A stretch of 18,878 nucleotides of DNA from an uncultured Acidimicrobium sp. GTDB taxonomy: Bacteria; Actinomycetota; Acidimicrobiia; Acidimicrobiales; Ilumatobacteraceae. The stretch's first letter is position 1. The number at the start of each line of letters is the position of its first letter. Below, piece by piece: positions 14,181 through 18,878 of the stretch. The DNA lies in the NCBI GenBank assembly GCA_903853285.1, contig CAINTF010000291.1, forward strand, positions 1-18,878. The letters are read 5' to 3'. The notes beneath the pieces are model-generated. The model was not told where the DNA came from. It searched no databases and was given only the letters and a program-made list of their open reading frames with translations. The translations under genes and the position numbers were made by a program.

Positions 14181-15881
14181 TTATCGTTTTGTAGGAACGA
14201 GGGTTCCTTTAACGATCTGTTGTTGCAAGTCGCGCTTCAAAAACTTGCCTGCAGCGTTTCGCGGCAATGGCTCGTTGATGATCACAACCTGAGTCGGGAT
14301 CTTATGCTTGGAAATCTTGTTATCGAGAAATGCCCACATTTCTTCAGCAGTAATCGTCATGTTGTCGTTTGGATAAATGGCAACTGCAACTTCTTCGCCA
14401 AGACGCTCGTGCGGCACACCAAAAACTGCAGCCTCGTGAATTGCTGGGTGTTCATAAATTGCGCTTTCAACTTCGGCGCCATAAATGTTTTCGCCCCCAC
14501 GCAAGATCATGTCTTTGACGCGGTCTTCGACATACACGAAGCCATCTTCGTCTAGTCGACCCAGGTCTCCCGAGCGCAACCAACCGTCAACGATTGTTTC
14601 CTTCGTTGCGTCTGGACGATTCCAATAGCCACGAATCAACATCGGTCCAAAGAACCAGATCTCGCCCGACTTGCCAACTGGTAGTGGATTGAGATTTTCG
14701 TCGCGAATTTCTACGCGCATTGGTAACACAGCACGGCCTGTTGAAGTTGGATGTGACAGGTAGTCAGAACCGGTGATGCCAGGGCCAAATGCGTTGGTCT
14801 CGGTCATGCCGTAACCCAATTGTGGGCTTCCGTTCTTGATTTTGTCGTTGACCTTACCCACGAGAGATGTTGGCGACGGTGCACCACCGCCACCCACTGC
14901 GCGCAAACTCGATGAGTCGTACTTGTCAAACGCTGGTGAGTTCACCAAGTCCCAGCTCTGTGTTGGTACACCAACAAAGTTGGTGATCTGCTCGCGCTCA
15001 ATCATCTCGAGAGCCTTCTCGGCATCCCATTTGTACATAATTGCGAGCTTGAGACCTGCAAAAAAACAGCTCATCATCACAGGCACGCAACCAGTTACGT
15101 GAAACAGCGGAACGATCAAAATAAACGACGTTGGAATCTCAGGCCCAGTTACTTCTTTAAGTTTTGTGCCGGCCAACGTGAGCACTGCGTTGCGTGAAGA
15201 GAACCCCATCAACGACGAGACAATTGCTCGGTGCGTTGATACCGCACCCTTTGGTCGACCAGTTGTTCCAGAGGTGTACAAAATTGTTGCGTCATCGTCT
15301 GGGTCTATCTCTGCGCCCGGATGCGCGTCACCAAGCGGCAACGCTTCTTCCCACTTATCGACGCCGGCGGCAACTGGTTTATCAGTGCGTACGGCAAGCA
15401 CTTTTATTCCAAGCTTTGCGCATGATGCAGCGCCAACGTCATATCGCTCTTGGTCACAGATGTACACGGTCGCACCAGAATCTTCGAGTGCAAAGTTCAT
15501 TTCGTCTTCGGTCCACCACGAGTTCATTGACACGTTGACAGCACCAGCCGAGATAATCGCTGCAAACGAGATCACCCATTCTGGATAGTTGCGCATCGCA
15601 ACTGCTACGCGGTCGCCTTTTTTAACTTTGTAGGTATTTACAAGCAGCGAGGCAAGCGCATCAACATGCTGCATCGTTTTGGTAAACGTCCAAGTCTCGC
15701 CTTCGTAGACCAAAAAAGTCTTGTCGCCGTGATTGCGTGCGCCGGCGAAAACTAGTCCGAGGTGCGCCGGTGCATTCTTAAAAATCTGCGTCTTGACGCC
15801 AAGCACTTCTGCATCGATGAGTTCAAAAATCTGTCCAGGTGCAGTTACTGCTGCGTTCGCTTCTGTCCAACTCATTGCCAC
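14181..15881 (-). CDS. Acyl-CoA synthetase (AMP-binding, FadD-type)
   Basis: A 566-residue ANL-superfamily adenylating enzyme that activates a carboxylic acid, probably a fatty acid, to its CoA thioester via acyl-AMP. Motifs are in the usual order: the phosphate loop YTSGTTGRPKG (202-212), LFHVTG (259-264), GGGAPSP (330-336), A5 YGMTETN (357-363), A7 GWLRSGDLG (433-441), A8 hinge DRVKDMILRGGENIYGAEVE (453-472), and the C-terminal catalytic Lys546 in NAAGK. All key residues are present and length is typical. The start is GTG 15881, preferred over ATG 15875 because AGGGGAA sits seven bases before it. It is downstream of tRNA-Ala on the same strand and stops exactly against the MFS gene. The crotonase and SDR proteins elsewhere in the window may share lipid metabolism, but no operon ties them. 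Confidence 0.92.
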   Translation of the reverse strand: MAMSWTEANAAVTAPGQIFELIDAEVLGVKTQIFKNAPAHLGLVFAGARNHGDKTFLVYEGETWTFTKTMQHVDALASLLVNTYKVKKGDRVAVAMRNYPEWVISFAAIISAGAVNVSMNSWWTEDEMNFALEDSGATVYICDQERYDVGAASCAKLGIKVLAVRTDKPVAAGVDKWEEALPLGDAHPGAEIDPDDDATILYTSGTTGRPKGAVSTHRAIVSSLMGFSSRNAVLTLAGTKLKEVTGPEIPTSFILIVPLFHVTGCVPVMMSCFFAGLKLAIMYKWDAEKALEMIEREQITNFVGVPTQSWDLVNSPAFDKYDSSSLRAVGGGGAPSPTSLVGKVNDKIKNGSPQLGYGMTETNAFGPGITGSDYLSHPTSTGRAVLPMRVEIRDENLNPLPVGKSGEIWFFGPMLIRGYWNRPDATKETIVDGWLRSGDLGRLDEDGFVYVEDRVKDMILRGGENIYGAEVESAIYEHPAIHEAAVFGVPHERLGEEVAVAIYPNDNMTITAEEMWAFLDNKISKHKIPTQVVIINEPLPRNAAGKFLKRDLQQQIVKGTLVPTKR

Positions 15882-15918
15882 TTGATGTTCCCCTGTTCGT
15901 GTTGTGTCGCCGTTGGCG

Positions 15919-15991
15919 TGGAGCTGAGGGGAATTGAACCCCTGGCCTGTACATTGCGAACGTACCGCTCTGCCAACTGAGCTACAGCCCC
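15919..15991 (-). tRNA. tRNA-Ala(CGC)
   Basis: The minus strand folds as a complete 73-base cloverleaf. The acceptor is GGGGCTG with CAGCTCC, including the G3-U70 wobble that identifies alanine tRNA. The D arm is GCTC/GAGC with an 8-base loop AGTTGGCA. The anticodon stem is GTACG/TGTAC around the loop TTCGCAA (anticodon CGC at 15956-15958). The variable loop has 5 bases, and the T arm is AGGGG-TTCAATT-CCCCT. The discriminator base is A, and no CCA is encoded. It reads GCG alanine codons. It lies between the SepX/GlpR-like gene and the acyl-CoA synthetase, both on the same strand. Confidence 0.97.
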
Positions 15992-16024
15992 TATTTGCCT
16001 AGCAAACCCTAGCGGGCAGCGGCT

Positions 16025-16567
16025 TTAGGCGACGCGTCGAAACTGACGGAGGTAGCGCTCGTTCTCGCGCTTGATGCGCAACTGCACCAACACGTAGCAA
16101 TAGCCGCACAAGGCCAGCAGGCTGACCGTAAACAGATACACAAATGCGCTCGACCCGGTGGTGAACGCCAGGAAAAGTGAAACAGCGACAAAGACGGCCA
16201 TGCCAACTACCAAGTTTTGGCGACGCTGGCGGACCATTGCCTGCGGGGTCAGCATTGCTGGTGCGCGGTGATGACGCACGCCTTCTGGGCGAATCAATGC
16301 GCCGGTGAGGTTGCTCAATGCACCCTGTTGTTGGCGCGATGTGCGTGCGGCTGGACTGCGGTACTGCTGCGATGGTGCGAGTGGGCGTGCCATGTTGCGC
16401 AACTGACCTTGCTGGCTGCGACCACCCGAAGATTCGAGCGAGTTGAGTTGACGACGGAAATTGCTCACCGAGTTGGATGGGCTGCCGTGCAATTTGGCTC
16501 GAACCATTGGAGGCAAGAGAACTGCGAGCCATGCGGCGCCGACGATGATCAAAATCAATTTGCTCAT
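16025..16567 (-). CDS. Three-TM membrane protein, SepX/GlpR-like
   Basis: A 180-residue membrane protein. Helix 1 is at residues 3-21 (LILIIVGAAWLAVLLPPMV), followed at once by Arg/Lys. A long hydrophilic, Gln/Ser/Arg-rich, probably disordered cytoplasmic stretch runs from ~25 to 115, with a short VSNFRRQLNSLE helix (34-45). A hairpin of two helices covers ~118-136 and ~140-163, and the tail is basic (RIKRENERYLRQFRR). This layout, an N-terminal helix ending in a PP(M) turn, an FRRQL-type segment, and a helix pair at the end, resembles the actinobacterial cell-division membrane proteins SepX (Streptomyces) and GlpR (Corynebacterium; Rv0996 in mycobacteria), though it is shorter. GlpR is the membrane receptor of the gephyrin/MoeA-like protein Glp, and here a moeA gene lies in the same gene string. 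The homology is by pattern only. An overlapping minus-strand frame (15999-16532) has no such features. Confidence 0.75.
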   Translation of the reverse strand: MSKLILIIVGAAWLAVLLPPMVRAKLHGSPSNSVSNFRRQLNSLESSGGRSQQGQLRNMARPLAPSQQYRSPAARTSRQQQGALSNLTGALIRPEGVRHHRAPAMLTPQAMVRQRRQNLVVGMAVFVAVSLFLAFTTGSSAFVYLFTVSLLALCGYCYVLVQLRIKRENERYLRQFRRVA

Positions 16568-16637
16568 GAGTGGATTGAGTGTATTACAGAATGGCTACAA
16601 ATAGGACAACAACGGGGTAATTTGATCTGTCACTACC

Positions 16638-16662
16638 GACCAAACCCTTATGTTTATTGGTC
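16638..16662 (-). terminator. Inverted repeat immediately after moaC stop
   Basis: On the minus strand, GACCAA begins at the base after the moaC TAG and pairs with TTGGTC (16638-16643). An alternative fold pairs GACC plus AAAC with GTTTGGTC, giving 8 pairs with a 3-base bulge and a 6-base loop. No T-tract follows, so it is not a standard intrinsic terminator; it may mark the 3' end of the moeA-moaA-moaC message or an RNA-processing site. The rest of the 95-base gap (16568-16662) holds no recognised element. Confidence 0.3.
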
Positions 16663-17145
16663 CTACTGCTCTTCGCGTCGGTAAAGGCCCTGTCGGCCGC
16701 CCGACTTCTCCCACAGCGTTAATTCACCGATCACCATGGCCCTATCGGCGCTCTTGCACATGTCATAGATGGTCAAGGCGGCAACGCTGCACGCATGCAG
16801 GGCTTCCATCTCCACCCCCGTGCGATCAACTGTGTCGACTTGAGCCTCGATAGCAATGAAATCGTCAGCGATTTCAAAATTGATGTGTACAGCGCCGATC
16901 AACAGCGGATGACACAACGGAATCATGTCGCTTGTGCGCTTGGCGGCCTGAATACCAGCAACTCGGGCAACGGCAATGACGTCGCCTTTCTTCACTTCGC
17001 GATTAGCAATCGCAGCGGTTGTCTCTGGCTTCATGAAAACTTTGCAACGCGCAACTGCACGACGGTGCGTTGCCTCTTTTGGAGTGACGTCGACCATGCG
17101 AGCATTGCCTGCTGGATCGAGATGCGAAAACTGTAAATCACCCAT
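16663..17145 (-). CDS. moaC: Cyclic pyranopterin monophosphate synthase MoaC
   Basis: A 160-residue MoaC that converts the 3',8-cyclo-GTP product of MoaA into cyclic pyranopterin monophosphate, the second step of molybdenum cofactor synthesis. All family motifs are visible: MVDVTPKE (17-24), KRTSDMIPLCHPLLIG (69-84), DRTGVEMEAL (107-116) and YDMCKSAD (127-134), which holds the catalytic Asp128 and Lys131. Length is typical, with no fused MoaB or other domain. It starts 15 bases after the moaA stop in the same operon. The start region carries the heptamer ACATGGG twice, so a second, out-of-frame ATG lies at 17158; the frame with MoaC homology begins at 17145. Confidence 0.96.
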   Translation of the reverse strand: MGDLQFSHLDPAGNARMVDVTPKEATHRRAVARCKVFMKPETTAAIANREVKKGDVIAVARVAGIQAAKRTSDMIPLCHPLLIGAVHINFEIADDFIAIEAQVDTVDRTGVEMEALHACSVAALTIYDMCKSADRAMVIGELTLWEKSGGRQGLYRREEQ

Positions 17146-17160
17146 GTTTATTACCCATGT

Positions 17161-18180
17161 CTAGCCACCTATCTGGCTCATTGAACGGCGTGGCCGCACA
17201 AATGTCACGTTACCGATGTTGTGCCCCGCCCACTTGGTGCCCACCGCACGCTTGATCTCTGCAGCAATCGCATCATCGGTTGCACCTTCGCGCAACATTG
17301 CGCGCAAATCAAACTCATTGGTCGAAAACAGGCATGTTCTAAATTGCCCGTCTGCAGTAAGGCGCACTCTGTCGCAGTCGCCACAAAATGGTTTGGTCAC
17401 TGATGGAATCACACCAACTGTGCCCTTGCCATCCAGATAGCGCCAGCGGTCTGCGGGCGCGGCGCCACGAGCCGGCATCAACTCGAGTGGATACACGGCA
17501 GCAATTGCGGCAACGATCTCGTCTTGGCCAACTACTTGATTGTTGTCCCACGTGCCTTGCGCATCAAGCGGCATGAACTCAATGAACCGAACTTCAATGC
17601 CTTTGTTGCGGCCAAATGTTGCGAGGTCAACAATTTCATCTTCGTTAATACCGCGTTGCACAACTGCATTGAGTTTGACTGGTGAAAAACCTGCGGCAAT
17701 CGCAGCATCGATTCCGTCGAGCACATGCTCGAGTTCGTCACGTCGGGTCATCTCATAAAAGCGTTCGCGCTTCAGTGTGTCGATTGAGATGTTGATGCGC
17801 TCGAGCCCTGCTTCGCGCAGCTCTTGCGCAATCAGTCGCAGTGTTGCGCCATTAGTAGTGATTGCAAGATCGATTGGTTTGCCTGCTCGCGGCGAGTTGG
17901 CGGTTGCAGGAACAATCAACCCTGCAAGTTTTTGCACCAACACGGGCAAGTGTGCGCGCATTGTTGGCTCGCCGCCGGTGAGGCGAATGCCGTCAACATC
18001 AAAGTGGTTCACACAAATAGATGCGAGGCGATGCAGTTCTTCATACGTAAGCACTTCGGTGCGAGGCAACCATTTCATGCCCTCTGCAGGCATGCAATAC
18101 GTACAGCGGAAATTGCAGCGATCGGTAATCGAGATGCGCAAGTCGCGCACGGTTCGCCCAAATGGATCGATCAATTCCAT
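17161..18180 (-). CDS. moaA: GTP 3',8-cyclase MoaA
   Basis: A complete 339-residue radical-SAM MoaA, the first enzyme of molybdenum cofactor synthesis, rearranging GTP to 3',8-cyclo-GTP. The N-terminal [4Fe-4S] cluster motif is C22-x3-C26-x2-C29 (CNFRCTYC). SAM-binding LTGGEP is at 67-72. The second cluster, which binds GTP, is formed by Cys266, Cys269 and Cys283 (FCGDCDRVRLTADGQFRTC). The C-terminus ends in the essential Gly-Gly (SQIGG, 335-339). Nothing is missing. It lies between moeA (30-base gap) and moaC (15-base gap), so a three-gene operon is likely. The start at ATG 18180 lacks a clear Shine-Dalgarno; the homology begins within the first 10 residues, which supports it. Confidence 0.97.
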   Translation of the reverse strand: MELIDPFGRTVRDLRISITDRCNFRCTYCMPAEGMKWLPRTEVLTYEELHRLASICVNHFDVDGIRLTGGEPTMRAHLPVLVQKLAGLIVPATANSPRAGKPIDLAITTNGATLRLIAQELREAGLERINISIDTLKRERFYEMTRRDELEHVLDGIDAAIAAGFSPVKLNAVVQRGINEDEIVDLATFGRNKGIEVRFIEFMPLDAQGTWDNNQVVGQDEIVAAIAAVYPLELMPARGAAPADRWRYLDGKGTVGVIPSVTKPFCGDCDRVRLTADGQFRTCLFSTNEFDLRAMLREGATDDAIAAEIKRAVGTKWAGHNIGNVTFVRPRRSMSQIGG

Positions 18181-18210
18181 TGCAACAGCCTACGGGCATG
18201 TGGCAAAGCG

Positions 18211-18878
18211 CTAGCCCAGCAAATCACCGATGACGTAGACATCAACTTCGGTGCCAGCCTCAATACCCGTGCTATCTGGCACGTATGCGAGGCCGTTGGC
18301 AAGAGCGGTGGATGCAAGTTGGTGGCTGCCTTGTGGGCCAGTGTCGCGCACATGCAAGCGACCGTCACCTTCAAAGCTGCCAAACACTCGCACGTAGTGC
18401 ACCTTGCCGTCTTGCTTACGCTTAATCGGCGCATCCAACACTGCTTTGACCGTTGGGCGCAATAAGTCGCGCGTGTGCCCCATCATTTTGCGCAGTGCAG
18501 GCCTTGCAAGCAACTCGTAACTGATCATTGAAGAAACTGGGTTGCCTGGCAATCCAAAAATTGGCACCACTCGCCCGTCGGATGCTTGAAGTTGTCCAAA
18601 CGCAAATGGCTTTGCGGGCTTAATCGCAAGTTGCATCCACTGCATCTTCGCAATGCGCGACAACACTGCCTTCACCACGTCAAAGTCACCCATGCTGACG
18701 CCACCGCTCGTCACGATTGCATCGCATCGCTCAATCACGTCAAGCAACACTCGCTCAAGCAATGCTTCATCATCTTTGATTATTCCCAAGTTGATCACTT
18801 CACACCCCGAAGCAGCGATCATTGCATCAAGCATCGTCAAATTACTTTCACGAATCTGCCCAATCTTGAGCGGCGAAC
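18211..18878 (-). CDS. moeA: Molybdopterin molybdenumtransferase MoeA, 5' end cut off
   Basis: The frame is open from the window edge (18878); the TTG at 18840 reads as Leu in GQIRESNLTMLDAM, so it is not a start. The 222 visible residues are the C-terminal half of MoeA: the MPT-binding domain with TSGGVSMGDFDVV, IKPAKPFAFG and GLPGNPVSSM, then the small C-terminal beta domain starting near RPTVKAVLDAP. MoeA inserts molybdate into adenylylated molybdopterin. In actinobacteria, one MoeA-type paralogue, Glp, works in cell division. The KPAKPFAFG and GGVSMGD motifs here look like catalytic MoeA, although Asp replaces the Glu of E. coli GGVSVGE. The nearby SepX/GlpR-like gene leaves a double role open. 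It is the first gene of the moeA-moaA-moaC string as far as seen. Confidence 0.93.
   Translation of the reverse strand, partial: SPLKIGQIRESNLTMLDAMIAASGCEVINLGIIKDDEALLERVLLDVIERCDAIVTSGGVSMGDFDVVKAVLSRIAKMQWMQLAIKPAKPFAFGQLQASDGRVVPIFGLPGNPVSSMISYELLARPALRKMMGHTRDLLRPTVKAVLDAPIKRKQDGKVHYVRVFGSFEGDGRLHVRDTGPQGSHQLASTALANGLAYVPDSTGIEAGTEVDVYVIGDLLG

Noticed and set aside
15893..15918. Terminator hairpin after tRNA-Ala (CGCC-AAC-GGCG)
   Set aside because: The stem is only four pairs and no T-tract follows.
15762..15980. Plus-strand 72-residue frame across the tRNA
   Set aside because: It runs antisense through the tRNA and the start of the acyl-CoA synthetase gene.
15999..16532. Minus-strand frame of 177 residues overlapping the SepX/GlpR-like gene
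   Set aside because: It is Arg/Pro/Ser-rich without membrane helices; the alternative frame at 16025-16567 shows three clean hydrophobic helices.
1..18878. Mobile elements, CRISPR array, prophage or toxin-antitoxin genes
   Set aside because: No transposase, integrase, regularly spaced repeats, phage structural genes or small toxin-antitoxin pairs were seen, and base composition looks even along the window.

Overview
The window looks like an ordinary chromosomal stretch from a mid-GC actinobacterium. The best guess is an Acidimicrobiia/Ilumatobacter-like aquatic lineage. This rests on actinobacterial-type XdhC and CoxG proteins, a DUF501 domain next to a Ppx/GppA phosphatase, a SepX/GlpR-like membrane protein beside molybdenum cofactor genes, and very few Shine-Dalgarno sequences. 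The taxonomy is inferred from gene style only; there is no rRNA. I see no phage, IS element, CRISPR array or plasmid gene, and no gap longer than 300 bases without a gene.

Left part (1-5392): a truncated short-chain dehydrogenase on the minus strand is divergent from a plus-strand run of a DAO-type FAD oxidoreductase, a CoxD-like MoxR AAA+ ATPase, a CoxE-like VWA protein, a stand-alone XdhC/CoxI domain and a full-length XdhC. The last four are accessory proteins for xanthine-oxidase-family molybdenum hydroxylases, above all aerobic CO dehydrogenase. A secreted NlpC/P60 protein on the minus strand (5407-6111) interrupts the run. The set then resumes with a MocA/MobA-like nucleotidyltransferase and a tail-anchored CoxG, followed closely by a DUF501-Ppx/GppA fusion and a RimJ-like acetyltransferase (6260-9626). 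The catalytic subunits CoxL, CoxM and CoxS are not in the window.

Middle part (9647-15881): a small basic orphan protein and a crotonase-fold protein lacking both usual catalytic glutamates (minus strand), an acidic orphan protein (plus), QueF and an adenosine-kinase-like PfkB protein in tandem (minus), an MFS transporter (plus), and a long-chain-type acyl-CoA synthetase (minus) whose stop codon abuts that of the transporter.

Right part (15919-18878, minus strand): a MoeA (5' end cut by the window edge), MoaA and MoaC operon, then a three-TM protein resembling the cell-division protein SepX/GlpR, then tRNA-Ala(CGC). The MoaA, MoaC and MoeA reactions make molybdenum cofactor. The MocA-like, XdhC and CoxDEG proteins would finish and insert it into a hydroxylase encoded elsewhere. 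Shared function across the two gene groups is inference; shared cofactor chemistry is established for these families.
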